Origin: Pteria penguin
Taxonomy: Eukaryota; Mollusca; Bivalvia; Pterioida; Pteriidae
Assembly: GCA_035048485.1 (NCBI GenBank)
Contig: CM068585.1
Location: 12,534,501-12,598,500, forward strand
Length of the DNA stretch: 64,000 nt
Direction: 5' to 3'
Shown here: positions 50,690 to 62,530 of the stretch, piece by piece
Layout of the letters: each line of letters opens with the position of its first letter
How positions within the stretch are numbered: the first letter of the stretch is position 1
Made by a program: the position numbers and the translations under genes
The notes under the pieces: model-generated
What the model saw: the letters and a program-made list of their open reading frames with translations, nothing else
Database searches by the model: none
Told to the model about the DNA's origin: nothing

Positions 50690-52070
50690 ATTATGGGATT
50701 ATATGGATATATGGGTTATTCATACCTACTCTCACCTAGAGGTTATTAGTACCTAATCATACAGAGAGGTTATTTGTACCTACTCTCACCTAAGGATTAT
50801 TAGTACACACTCATATCTAGAGGTTATTTGTACCTACTCATACCTAGGGGTTATTAATACCAATGCATAAGTAGAGGCTACTCATAGCTCGGAGTTATTA
50901 ATACCTACTCATACCTAGAGGCTATTTATACCTACTCATACATAAAGGTTATTTGTACCCACTCATGCCAAGGAGTTATTAATACCTACTCATACCTAGA
51001 GGCTGTTTATACCTACTCATATATAGAGGTTATTTGTACCTATTCATGCCTAGAAGTTATTAATACCTACTCATACCTAGAGGCTGTTTATACCTACTGA
51101 TATATAAAGGGTATATCTATATTTATCTATCTATTTATATCTACTCATTCCTTGAAGTTACTCATACCTAGAGGTTATGTATACCTACTCATACATAGAG
51201 GTTATTCATACCTATTTATACCTAGAGGTTATTTATACCTACTCATACATATAGGCTATTCATACTTACTCATACCTAGAGGTTGTTTATACCTACTCAT
51301 ACCTTGAAGTAATTCATACCTTCTCCTACCTAGAGGTTATTTATAACTACTCATACCTAGAGGTTATTCATACCTAATCATACAGAGAGGTTATTTGTAC
51401 CTATTCATGCCTAGGTGTTATTAATACCTACTCATACCTAGAGGCTATTTATACCTGCTGATATATAGAGGTTATTTATATCTACTCATACCTTGAAGTT
51501 ATTCATACCTTAAGGTTATTTATACCTACTCATGCCTAGAGGTTGTTCATACCTACTCATACCTATAGGCTATTCGTACCTAGAGGTTATTCATACCTAC
51601 TCATACCTATAGGCTATTCATTTTTACTCATACATAGACTGAGGTTATTTGTACCTACTCATACCTAGAGGTTATTCATACCTACTCATACCTGGAGGTT
51701 ATTCATACCTACTCATACCTTGAAGTTATTAATACCTACTCATACCTAGAGGTTATTTATACCTACTCATACATAGAGGTTTTTCATACATACTCATTCC
51801 TAGAGGCTATTCATAACCTATTCATACCTATAGGCAATTCATACTTACTCATACATAGAGGTTATTCGTACCTACTCTTACCTAGAGGTTATCCATATTA
51901 CTTATACATAAAGGTTATTTGTACCTATTCATACCTAGAGGTCATTCATACCCACTTATACTTAGAGATTATTCATACCTACTCTCACCTAGAGGTTATT
52001 CATACTTACTCACACCTAGAGGTTATTTGTACCTACTCATACCTAGAGTTTACTTGTACCTATTAAGTTT
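50690..52070. repeat. 27 bp degenerate minisatellite
   Basis: About 50 units of GGTTATTTGTACCTACTCAT followed by ACCTAGA. It is more diverged than its neighbours and ends about 0.7 kb before the first exon of the CUB-type gene. Confidence 0.92.
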
Positions 52071-52772
52071 GTAGAGCAAGCATGAGGTAGACAGATAATG
52101 ATGGCTTCAAATTCTATTCTGGCCATCACTGTACATACACTTTGTGTTTCATAAAAATAAAATTTTTTAAATATTTCCTATATAATGTCCTCCCCCTCTC
52201 TATATGTTGATATTTTGACTATAATGTCACTTGATTTTCATATTTAAATTACATCATCCACTTTTTTTGAATTTGTAGACCATTATTTTTAAAAGTATAA
52301 AAACTTGTATGTCAAGCTTCTTTAAAATTCATTGTCCAGATAATCAGGTTGTATAAAGCTTAGACTCTAAAACTAGTCTGAAATGTCTTTGTGCATTTCC
52401 ATATATTACTTAAGCTGTAGGGCTGAATGAGTGTAGTTTTGCAGTCTTTCTCAGCACTGAGCTTAATATATAAAGTTGAAGGTAAGGGGTTGTTATATAT
52501 TACCAAACACAAGGAATGGTTAAAGTGAAGCCAGAGCTATTTAATTTTGACTTTCAACACTCTGATTTCTCATATTTTGTCTTGTTCTAAATGTGACTTG
52601 CTTGTTATACTTTTAGAGAAGCAACAGTTTGAAGCAGAGACCAAATTCAACTATGTATCTCTCACTACATCATTAAATATTATTCAGAAAACATGAAGCC
52701 GTGATAGAAAAACTCACTATTGTAGGATGTATGAGTAAAGTTTAGCTTAAACAACATTTTGGTTTATTTCAG
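52071..52772. other. Region directly upstream of the CUB-type gene's first coding exon
   Basis: No exon recognised. A TTTATTTCAG acceptor sits immediately before the ATG at 52773, so a 5' UTR exon further upstream is likely and this stretch is probably intron. Confidence 0.4.
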
Positions 52773-52824
52773 ATGTCAGAACTAACTAGTTGTTTTCTTA
52801 CGGCTATTTGGATGCTAGTATTAG
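52773..52824 (+). CDS. CUB-type glycoprotein gene, exon with start codon and signal peptide
   Basis: ATG follows directly after a TTTATTTCAG acceptor. The exon encodes MSELTSCFLTAIWMLVL plus the first base of a Gly codon and ends at GTAAGT (52825, phase 1). The hydrophobic run is a typical signal peptide and continues into the next exon (GSLAVIPLTEST). An initiator directly after an acceptor implies a non-coding first exon upstream. Support comes from the phase-1 chain of the next three exons rather than from sequence similarity, since a 17-residue signal segment cannot identify a family. Confidence 0.6.
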
Positions 52825-52917
52825 GTAAGTAAAATTTTACTTTCCTAGCATTGGGTATGTACAGTTCTATTAGGAAATCTATTGACTATGCTGTATGTAG
52901 CTGATGCACTACCCAAC

Positions 52918-53030
52918 TTTGGAAATCCCCTGACTACTGGGAAATTTCCTGACTACTAGGAAATATACTGACCACTGGGAAATCCCCTGACTACTGGGAA
53001 ATCTCCTGACTACAGGGAAATCCCCTATGA
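52918..53030. repeat. Short tandem repeat of CTGACTACTGGGAAAT
   Basis: Five or six diverged units of about 19-20 bp in the first intron of the CUB-type gene. Confidence 0.75.
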
Positions 53031-53571
53031 GGATTCCTCAGACCATCTTTTCATTTAAGAATTTATATGATGTATACTGTTTAACTATTCACAAGATAAA
53101 TCTTTCTGATTTGTACCCAGGTTTTAACTGGTGAGAAATCACCTTGAATTGAGACATCTTTTAAGGAGCTTGGCTATCCATGCTTCTAACCCTCATAGTG
53201 CATCAAAAATGTCATTTTTTTCTAGCCAAGTATCTGATATGTTATACTATTAGACAGAAACCTGGGTAGATGTAAGATTGTATGATTAAAGAATATTGAA
53301 ACACCACTTATTAGATATAAATCAAAAGAAGAAAAGTTGAGAATTTTAGTAACAGAAACAGTAGATTATATGTAATGTAAAGAAAATGAAAATTCAGAAG
53401 GAGACAAATTAATTCAATCTGATGTTTGTGGTTAACATAATATCACTGTTACATACATATATACCTTACTGTTATATACATGTACCTTACTGTTACATAC
53501 ATGTAGCTGACTGTTACCTCTATCCTTTGAATAGAGATATGCTGTCATATCCAGTCAATTTTGTTTTGTAG

Positions 53572-53607
53572 GTTCCTTGGCAGTAATTCCTTTGACAGAA
53601 TCAACAG
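53572..53607 (+). CDS. CUB-type glycoprotein gene, 36 bp mini-exon
   Basis: The acceptor TTTTGTAG ends at 53571; the exon reads (G)GT TCC TTG... and encodes GSLAVIPLTEST, with phase 1 at both ends and donor GTAAGT at 53608. It completes the signal peptide and gives a plausible cleavage region. It is 12 codons long and could be skipped without changing the frame. Its last seven bases plus donor form the first unit of the 37 bp array that follows. Confidence 0.62.
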
Positions 53608-54630
53608 GTAAGTACTGACTGGAATAATGAACAATATACAACAGGTATGTACTGACAGGAATAATAAACAATATACAACAGGTATATACTGACTGGAATA
53701 ATAAACAATATACAACAGGTATGTACCTACAGGAATGATAAACAATATACAACAGGTGTATACTGACAGGAATAATAAACAATATACGACAGGAATAATA
53801 AACAATATACAACAGGTATATACTGACTGGAATAATAAACAATTTACAACAGGTATGTACTGACAGGAATGATAATATACAACAGGTGTATACTGACAGG
53901 AATAATAAACAATATACAACAGGTATGTACTGACTGGAATAATAAACAATATACAACAGGTATGTACTGACAGGAATAATAAACAATATACAACAGGTAT
54001 ATACTGACAGGAATAATAAACAATTTACAACAGGTATGTACTGACAGGAATAATAAACAATATACAACAGGTATGTACTGACAGGAATAATAAACAATAT
54101 ACAACAGGTATGTACTGACAGGAATGATAAACAATATACAACAGGTATATACTGACTGGAATAATAAACAATATACAACAGGTATGTACTGACAGGAATG
54201 ATAAACAATATACAACAGGTATGTACTGACAGGAATAATAAACAATATACAACAGGTATGTACTGACAGGAATAATAAACAATATACAACGGGTGTATAC
54301 TGACAGGAATGATAAACAATATACAACAGGTATGTACTGACAGAAATGATAAACAATATACAACAGGTATGTTCTGACAGGAATAATAAACAATATACAA
54401 CAGGTATGTACTGACATGAATAATAAACAATATACAACAGGTATGTACTGACAGGAATGATAAACAATATACAACAGGTATGTAATGACAGGAATAATAA
54501 ACAATATACAACAGGTATGTACTGACAGGAATGATAAACAATATACAACAGGTATGTACTGACAGGAATAATAAACAATATACAACAGGTATGTACTGAC
54601 AGGAATAATAAACAATATACAACAGATATG
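53601..54630. repeat. 37 bp array made of copies of the exon-2 splice donor
   Basis: The unit is ACAACAGGTATGTACTGACA followed by GGAATAATAAACAATAT, about 27 copies. The first copy is the exon/intron junction itself (TCAACAG|GTAAGTACTGAC). Each unit therefore carries a donor-like CAG|GTATGT and an acceptor-like CTGACAG. Because 37 is not a multiple of 3, reverse-strand open frames (up to 355 codons) walk through all frames; they are by-products. Confidence 0.95.
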
Positions 54631-55957
54631 TACAGATAAGTTTGTACAGATCTTAGTTTTGTCCTTGATGCAGTTATATGTGCCAGTGTATTTCTAGATG
54701 TTCAGTGAAGGATCAAGACATCTACAGTTTTTATATAAGCCATGATATGTTACACTCTTTTTTAAGGTTTCTAGCAGTTCATTTTCTATTTGTCACATGT
54801 ACAGGTATGTAGATGTATAGTGTACCATGATAGTTTTTGTAAGTTTAAGTCATTGTAGTAAGATTATGAGTTGAATCTTGTCAGATCATTGGTCAGTGTT
54901 TAATATATTTCTGATGACTTAGATGTTAAAAATCACAACCCATGGAAGGAATGAGTACGACACATTACTGTTGGACCACAATAGAAAACACAGCACAGTT
55001 TTTTGGTCTGAAGTTTTTAAACATTACTTGTGACTTCTCATTTTATGTACAATGATTTTCTTCTACTCAGACGCAGAGAACTTGAAACTTCCGGTTATGT
55101 TGCAATAATGATATCCTGATTTAGTTGTAGTGATTAAATATAGTAAGATGAACATCTGATAACTCTACCAATATGTCTTTGTACCCAGATGTTCACTACT
55201 AAAAGTCTATTTGATGTTGGAATAAATCTGAAGGAGTATGTGTCTTTACTCCTTTATATACATATATATACATACATATATATATATATATTTGATACAA
55301 TGTAGTATATATGATATAATTTTGGTATGACTAGAATGATCATGTGACCTCAGGATATAATGTAATATATATGATATAATTTTGGTATCACTAGAATGTT
55401 CATGTGACCTCAGGATATAATATCACATGATACGGGGCTTATGATAAGGTGCATAAGATACATACATATAATTAGGTATGACAAGGTATGATAAAAAGTG
55501 TATTCAGCCCTCTGAAGTGATTGAGAGAAATAATCAACTTTCCTTTTAATTATGTTTACTTTAAACAATTACTTTTGAATGAAAAGGAATATTTTACCAA
55601 GTATATCAAGCTATAAATAAGCAATGAATCTCTAATTTTTGATTTTTTCAGTGTTTCAAGTCTTTGCAAAATTAATGTATTTTGATATGAGTTCAAGATT
55701 GCCCTTTTGTATTTTTTCAGCCCACCTGAGCTGGCTCAAGTGAGCTGTCTGAAGTCGATTTAGTAATGTTCGTTAACCACATACTTTTTACATTTTTTTG
55801 TTTATTGCCAAATGTTACAAACATATTTTAGTTGATGTATTAAATGTTAATGTTCAGAAAATCATAAAATTAAAAAGACATTTCAGAGGATTCACAAATT
55901 GATAAACTTCCCAGAAGCAGATGTACAATGTATTAATCTATATAATGATGTTCTTAG
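54631..55957. other. Rest of intron 2 of the CUB-type gene
   Basis: Contains a TA-rich run (55255-55292) and a 60 bp tandem duplication at 55301-55420 (TTTTGGTATGACTAGAATGA... CTCAGGATATAAT). A fragment resembling the AGCTCACCTGAGCC repeat is at 55720-55760. No exon recognised. Confidence 0.5.
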
Positions 55958-56194
55958 CACCTATAGGCTGTGACCAGAATGTGACCTTGACCAAAGATTT
56001 CCCTGAATATGCAACCATTAGTCTCCCCAGCAACTTGTCAACTCCAGCAGTTTGTACAATACTAATAGACTGTTCTGCTAACAAGACAATAGTTGCCACG
56101 GTTACAACCTTGACCTTAGCAGGAGTGACAGATACTGTTGTGGTGTATGATGGGATGCGTGTTGTAGAACTTTATGGAATGCAGTCCTCCTATG
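55958..56194 (+). CDS. CUB-type glycoprotein gene, exon encoding first CUB-like module (N-terminal part)
   Basis: The acceptor ATGTTCTTAG ends at 55957; donor GTAAGG follows 56194; 79 codons, phase 1 at both ends. The product begins APIGCDQNVTLTKDFPEYAT, then ISLPSNLSTPAVCTILIDC, then a beta-rich stretch ending DTVVVYDGMRVVELYG. The first Cys, the later Cys pair, the 'C.I.I.C' strand and the V.VYDG motif followed by a short strand match CUB domains, which are secreted beta-sandwich modules for protein or sugar binding. The acidic residue of the calcium-binding CUB subset cannot be judged. Three N-glycosylation sequons (NVT, NLS, NKT). A slightly later acceptor (CTATAG, 55966) also keeps phase. 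Confidence 0.8.
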
Positions 56195-56406
56195 GTAAGG
56201 AGTAATGACTAGTTTTAAAGCTGATATGAATTGTGATAGTTACCAGTAAATATGACCAGACTATGATGTGTAAAGTATTGGCAATGTAAATCAAGGTGCT
56301 AGACATCACCACTGATACTGTATGTTTACTGATATTAATGGAATTCATAGTAGTAGTAGAGGAGTAAGCACTATTTTCAGTGTGCTAAATTGTAAATATA
56401 CAAATA

Positions 56407-57456
56407 CAGTGATGCTCCGTTTATCCGGACACGATTGTTCCCGGCCGATTTGTCCGGATAAACGAATTTTCCAGATTACCGGATCATAGTACCAGTTCAT
56501 TAGATGTTAAAGAATCTTATTTCTTGATAAAAGAAGGGTGTACACAGTACACCATAAAACACAAGTAATAATCCTTATATGGGTTTAATTTGTATACGAA
56601 GAAATATATATAATATATATAATATATATTTAAATATTGACAGCTGCCTTTGTATATACTTCGCGCTTGACTAATTAATTTCACTTCTGTCGCAATCGGA
56701 GTGTTTATCTAACGTCCTGCTGTGTCATGCATATTTAGAATTGAAAAGTATTTATGTCCGGATCAATTTATACAGTGTTAATGTTTTAAATATAAAAATT
56801 TTCTATAGATATAAAACAGAAGAATAACTAAAAGTTAAAACTTCTCTACAAAATAATGTAATGAGCACTAAGTAAGTATACATTATCAAGTATTGATCTC
56901 AGATAGAATAGTGACGATACTTAAAGTTTGGTTGCAATCTAAAGCCCCGATATCGAATTAAGAATGTAAGCTGCGAAGTCGGCAGTTTACTTTTATTTAC
57001 TGTCATTCAACTAACAGTAATCTTCAGTTCTGGCGTGAGCGTGTACTGACTCATTAAAAAGCAATCATTAATGACAGCTAACATGATGTTTGACTACACC
57101 ACAAGCAGTCAGTTTTTAATTGCATAGGTAATTAATATACCATAGGTAGGTGACCAGGTAAACGCGTCGTTTAACTGTTAAACAAACAATCAGCGCAGAG
57201 AAGAGGTAAGCAGTGTATTAATTAAACTGCAGTTATTTGCTACAGTTACGTCTGGAAGGCAAAATTTTCTCCGGATTATCGGAGCACATTTTATGTACTT
57301 TTGGAATTCCGTACCCGTATTTCCTTGTCCAGATCTGGAACGCGGATTTCCGGATTATCGGATCAAAATATCATTTGGGAAATCCATTCCCACACTTTCT
57401 TGTCCGGAAAGTGGATTTTCCGGATAAACGGAGCCCGGATTAACGAAGCATCACTG
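56407..57456. mobile_element. Non-autonomous pogo/Tigger-like DNA transposon
   Basis: Inverted ends CAGTGATGCTCCGTTTATCC (56407) and, reversed from 57456, CAGTGATGCTTCGTTAATCC, flanked by TA on both sides (56405-56406, 57457-57458). Ends of the type CAGTG....CG.T.ATCCGG with a TA duplication are typical of pogo-like members of the Tc1/mariner superfamily. Extra GGATTATCGGA words lie near both ends. At 1050 bp without a transposase frame it is non-autonomous. It sits in intron 3 of the CUB-type gene. Confidence 0.85.
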
Positions 57457-57729
57457 TACATACTCATAGATATAGGAAAAAGACAGCCCAAAACTGAGCT
57501 TATTAAGGACTTCTTCAGAATAAAAGGAAACTCTAATTTTAAAAGTTTGTCTTAAAGTTTCATTGCAATGAAACAATTATAATTATGTACAGCTCAGTGT
57601 TTCATACAGGAATAGCTAATAGTAATTTAATATAACCATAAACTGTCGGCATTTTACATTTAGAATGAAAGGAATCTTATTGAGAACCTCAGTCATTAAA
57701 TGCTACAAGAAGTAAAACTTTGTTTTTAG

Positions 57730-57828
57730 GGGATGTTTTGGTGTCCAGCTCTAATACCATGAGGTTTATGGTGAACTTAGACAAAACAAATGGAACTCGA
57801 AATTTGACTTTCAATGCCTATTCACAAG
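57730..57828 (+). CDS. CUB-type glycoprotein gene, exon completing first CUB-like module
   Basis: The acceptor TGTTTTTAG ends at 57729; 33 codons, phase 1 to phase 1, encoding GDVLVSSSNTMRFMVNLDKT, then NGTRNLTFNAYSQ. In CUB domains the YDG strand is followed by a small-residue turn and then 'S....M.V.F..D......F...Y', as seen here (SSSNTMRFMVNLD... LTFNAYS). Two sequons (NGT, NLT). The donor is GTACTG, weaker than the others in the gene; no better phase-compatible donor is visible nearby. Confidence 0.75.
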
Positions 57829-57904
57829 GTACTGGTAGATGTTTATTTCAGGTTTTGAAAAAAAATCGCTTTACCAATAAATGATTATCTAAAGCATTAT
57901 ATAT

Positions 57905-60085
57905 CTATGTCTTATGAGGTATTTAATAACCTTGGCATTACTGACAGAAGTGACAGCAGTGTCTGTGGGGTTTATCTATCTAGCAATGTCTTATGAGGTA
58001 TTGTAATAACCCTGGCATTAATGACAGAAGCGACTGCAGTGTCTGTGGGTATTATCTATCTAGCAATGTCTTATGAGGTATTGTAATAACCCTGGCATTA
58101 GTGACAGAAGTGACTGCAGTGTCTGTGGGTATTATCTATCTAGCAATGTCTTATGAGGTATTGTAATAACCCTGGCATTAGTGACAGTAGTGACTGCAGT
58201 GTCTGTGGGTATTATCTATCTAGCAATGTCTTATGAGATATTGTAATAACCCTGGCATTAGTGACAGAAGTGACTGCAGTGTCTGTGGGTATTATCTATC
58301 TAGCAATGTCTTATGAGGTATTGTGATAACCCTGACATTAGTGACAGAAGTGACAGCAGTGTCTGTGGGTATTATCTATCTAGCAATGTCTTATGAGGTA
58401 TTGTAATAACCCTGGCATTAGTGACAGAAGTGACTGCAGTGTCTGTGGGTATTATCTATCTAGCAATGTCTTATGAGGTATTGTAATAACCCTGGCATTA
58501 GTGACAGAAGTGACTGCAGTGTCTGTGGGTATTATCTATCTAGCAATGTCTTATGAGGTATTGTAATAACCCTGGCATTAGTGACAGAAGTGGCTGCAGT
58601 GTCTGTGGGTATTATCTATCTAGCAATGTCTTATGAGGTATTGTGATAACCCTGACATTAGTGACAGAAGTGACTGCAGTGTCTGTGGGTATTATCTATC
58701 TAGCAATGTCTTATGAGGTATTGTAATAACCCTGGCATTAGTGACAGAAGTGGCTGCAGTGTCTGTGGGTATTATCTATCTAGCAATGTCTTATGAGGTA
58801 TTGTAATAACCCTGGCATTAGTGACAGAAGTGGCTGCAGTGTCTGTGGGTATTATCTATCTAGCAATGTCTTATGAGGTATTGTAATAACCCTGGCATTA
58901 GTGACAGAAGTGACTGCAGTGTCTGTGGGATTTATCTATCTAGCAATGTCTTATGAGGTATTGTAATAACCCTGGCATTAGTGACAGAAGTGGCTGCAGT
59001 GTCTGTGGGTATTATCTATCTAGCAATGTTTTATGAGGTATTGTAATAACCCTGGCATTAGTGACAGAAGTGGCTGCAGTGTCTGTGGGTATTATCTATC
59101 TAGCAATGTCTTGTGAGATATTGTAATAACCCTGGCATAAGTGACAGAAGTGACTGCAGTGTCTGTGGGTATTATCTATCTAGCAATGTCTTATGAGGTA
59201 TTGTAATAACCCTGGCATTAGTGACAGAAGTGGCTGCAGTGTCTGTGGGTATTATCTATCTAGCAATGTCTTATGAGGTATTGTAATAACCCTGGCATTA
59301 GTGACAGAAGTGGCTGCAGTGTCTGTGGGTATTATCTATCTAGCAATGTCTTATGAGGTATTGTAATAACCCTGGCATTAGTGACAGAAGTGGCTGCATT
59401 GTCTGTGGGTATTATCTATCTAGCAATGTCTTATGAGGTATTGTAATAACCCTGGCATTAGTGACAGAAGTGGCTGCATTGTCTGTGGGTATTATCTATC
59501 TAGCAATGTCTTATGAGGTATTGTAGTAACCCTGGCATTAGTGACAGAAGTGACTGCAGTGTCTGTGGGTATTATCTATCTAGCAATGTATTATGAGGTA
59601 TTGTAATAACCCTGGCATAAATGACAGAAGTGGCTGCAGTGTCTGTGGGTATTATCTATCTAGCATTGTCTTATGAGGTATTACGATAACCCTGGCATTA
59701 GTGACAGTAGTGACTGCAGTGTCTGTGGGTATTATCTATCTAGAATGTCTTATGAGGTATTGTAATAACCCTGGCATTAGTGACAGAAGTGACTGCAGTG
59801 TCTGTGGGTATTATCTATCTAGCAATGTCTTATGAGGTATTATGATAACCCTGACATTAGTGACAGAAGTGACTGCAGTGTCTGTGGGTATTATCTATCT
59901 AGCAATGTCTTATGAGGTATTGTAATAACCCTGGCATTAGTGACAGAAGTGGCTGCAGTGTCTGTGGGTATTATCTATCTAGCAATGTCTTATGAGGTAT
60001 TGTAATAACCCTGGCATTAGTGACAGAAGTGACTGCAGTGTCTGTGGGTATTATCTATCTAGCAATGTCTTATGAGGTATTGTAA
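57905..60085. repeat. 80 bp highly homogeneous array, about 27 units
   Basis: The unit reads ATTATCTATCTAGCAATGTC, TTATGAGGTATTGTAATAAC, CCTGGCATTAGTGACAGAAG, TGACTGCAGTGTCTGTGGGT. Period is exactly 80 bp from the start to about 59743, where one base is lost. Main variants are TGACTGC/TGGCTGC and GTAATAACCCTGGC/GTGATAACCCTGAC. It fills most of intron 4 of the CUB-type gene. Confidence 0.97.
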
Positions 60086-60218
60086 GAATGACAATGTTGT
60101 TTACATATTCTGCTTTATTATCTAAAAATTACTGAAGAATTTTTGCAATAAAAACATTTTATGTATTAATCAAAGTGGTTTTCCTTAATATTTAATATTC
60201 CTGTGGTGATGTTTCTAG

Positions 60219-60328
60219 TGAATGGTGGGGCGTTTTATACAGAAGGTAATTTTCTATTGAATGGGAGTTTACAGACCAGTCCAAACTATACATCATTTTA
60301 CAGATTGGTGGCAGCACCTTCTCAACAG
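60219..60328 (+). CDS. CUB-type glycoprotein gene, exon starting second CUB-like module
   Basis: The acceptor TGTTTCTAG ends at 60218; the exon enters in phase 1 and leaves in phase 0 at GTAAGG (60329). It encodes VNGGAFYTEGNFLLNGSLQT, then SPNYTSFYRLVAAPSQQ. 'G.....G.L.SPNY....FYRL.AP' is a good match to the opening of a CUB domain, although the usual first Cys is not seen. Two sequons (NGS, NYT). It joins in frame to the exon at 63322. Confidence 0.77.
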
Positions 60329-60949
60329 GTAAGGACTATAACTCTAATATTCACATTCTGGTAATAGAAAAAAGCGAATCTGTTTGTCTGAATGAAAAAG
60401 TGACCAGTGCAAATATTGTTGGTGTACTAAAACAGTAAATTACTCTTGATGAGGTCAGTAATGGCTTAAAGATCTTTCTCAGCCATTTAGTGGCTTGATC
60501 TAACTTTTCTGACTTTTCACACTTTTTTGTGTTATTTTTTTTTTATTCATTATGTCAGAGTTTGATTTTCTTCATTTTTTATGATATTTTCTTTTTTTTT
60601 TATACAGGCCAATTCTGGCATGCTGAAGGGTAGTAGTTGAAATCTCACTGATGACAAAATTTATTTCCTTTTCATTTTATACCAAAACAATTTTTTAAAT
60701 GTTTTGAAATTACAGCACTCATATGTTAAATAAGACATTTAGGGAAAACAACTTAACTGTTTCACTTATTTTTGAGTCATCTTGATTGATTCAATGTAGA
60801 ATAGCACGTTTACAGTCGTTTATCAATTCTGAAAAGCACAATATGAAAGATCATATATGTATCTGTAAATTTTCTCATGCAGTCAGTTGTTTGTAAATGA
60901 GCAAATTGTGCTCAGGTGAGCAATTTAAAAACCACTTGTCTTGGCCTTT
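60329..60949. other. Intron 5 of the CUB-type gene, first part
   Basis: T-rich tract at 60510-60605. No exon recognised; a GCTCAGGTGAGC palindrome-like word at about 60911 resembles the end of the AGCTCACCTGAGCC repeat family. Confidence 0.4.
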
Positions 60950-62390
60950 TTATACCCACTGCAAACGAAGTTTGGGGGTATATAGGGATCACCTTGTCTG
61001 TCTCTCTGTCTGTCCGTCTGTCTGTCCAGAGAACTTTAACCTTGACCATAACTTTTGAACCAAAAGAGACTGGGTATTCATACTACACATGAATATTCCT
61101 TGTGGCAAGACCTTTTTTTGGTACCAAAATTTTTTACCTTGTGACCTTGGCCTTGACATTTGACCTACTTTTTAAAAACCTTAACCTTAGCTATAACTTT
61201 TGAACCAAAAGAGACTGGGTATTCATTTTAAACATGTATATTTCTTGTATCAAGACCTTTCTTTTGGCACCAAAATTTTTGACTTTGTGACCATGGCCTT
61301 GACATTTGACCTACTTTTTAAAAACTTTAACCTTAGCTATAACTTTTGAACCAAAAGAGACTGGGTATTCATGCTACACATGTATATTCTTTGTGGCAAG
61401 ATCTTTCTTTTGGTACCAAAATTTTTGACCTTGTGACCTTGGCTTTGACATTTGACCTACTTTTTAAAAACCTTAACCTTAGCTATAACTTTTGAACCAA
61501 AAGAGACTGGGTATTCATTCTAAACCTGTATATTTCTTGTATGAAGACCTTTCTTTTGGTAACAGAATTTTTGACCTTGTGACCTTGGCCTTGACATTTG
61601 ACTTACTTTTTAATAACTTTAACCTCAGCCATAACTTTTGAACCAAAAGAGACTGGGTATTTATACTACATGTATATTCTTTGTGGCAAGTTTTTTTTTA
61701 GTACCAAAATTTTTGACCTTGTGACTTTGGCCTTGACATTTGACCTACTTTTTAAAAAGGTTAACCTTAGCCCTAACTTTTGAACCAAAAGAGACTGGGT
61801 ATTCATACTACACAAGTATATTCCTTGTGGCAAGACCTTTCTTTTGGTGCCAATATTTTTTACCTTGTGACCTTGGCATTGACATTTGACATACTTTTTA
61901 AAAACTTTAACCTTAGCCATAACTTTTGAACCAAAAGAGACTGGGTATTCATACTAAGTATGTTTATTTCTTGTGGCAAGACCTTTCTTTTGGTACCAAG
62001 ATTTTTTACCTTGTGACCTTGGCCTTGACATTTGACTTACTTTTTAAAATCTTTAACCTTAGCCGTAACCAAAAGAGACTGGGTAGTGGGTATTCATACT
62101 ACACAAGTATATTCCTTGTGGTAAGACCTTTCTTTTGGTACCAAAATTTTTGACTTTGTAACCTTGGCCTTGACTTTTGACTTACTTTTTAAAAACTTTA
62201 ACCTTAGCCATAACTTTTGAAAGAAAAGAGATGGGACCTTCATACTACACGTGTATTCCTTGAGGCAAGACCTTTCTGTCGATACCAACATTTCGGCCTT
62301 TTGACCTTAGTCTTTTGTCATAGGTATATGCCCTATTTTGAATTTTGGTGCCGCGGGGGGTATTTGTCCCGTTAGGATAGTTCTAGTTGT
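60950..62390 (+). mobile_element. Interspersed repeat of the TATACCCACTGC type with internal 145 bp tandem array
   Basis: Begins TATACCCACTGCAAACGAAG followed by GTCTGTCC repeats and ends near GGGGGGTATTTGTCCCGTTA. Inside (about 61030-62290) a block of roughly 145 bp repeats nine times, each with CTTTAACCTTAGC, AACCAAAAGAGACTGGGTAT, ACCAAAATTTTTGACC and TTGACATTTGACCTAC. Elements starting this way are common in molluscs. Units have diverged, so the amplification is not recent. Open frames at 61598-62291 are by-products. Confidence 0.7.
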
Positions 62391-62530
62391 TATTGGGTCC
62401 TTCAGACCTGAGAAGTGACATGAATCTGGTTCAGACTTTTCACTATTGATTCATAAGTTTTTAGTGTATATAATCACTTAACATCATAGTACTATGATAT
62501 ATAATTTGTGTCTGAGAACAAAGCATTTTT

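Noticed and set aside
53545..54622. Reverse-strand open frame of 355 codons (VYYSCQYIPVV...)
   Set aside because: It is the 37 bp array read backwards; three frames are open at once.
55921..55957. Start codon MYNVLIYIMMFL for the exon at 55958
   Set aside because: The hydrophobic lead is mostly the pyrimidine-rich intron end; the acceptor TTCTTAG and phase-1 match to upstream exons explain it better.
57237..57555. Open frames inside the pogo-like element
   Set aside because: They lack transposase motifs and consist of the GGATTATCGG-rich end sequence.
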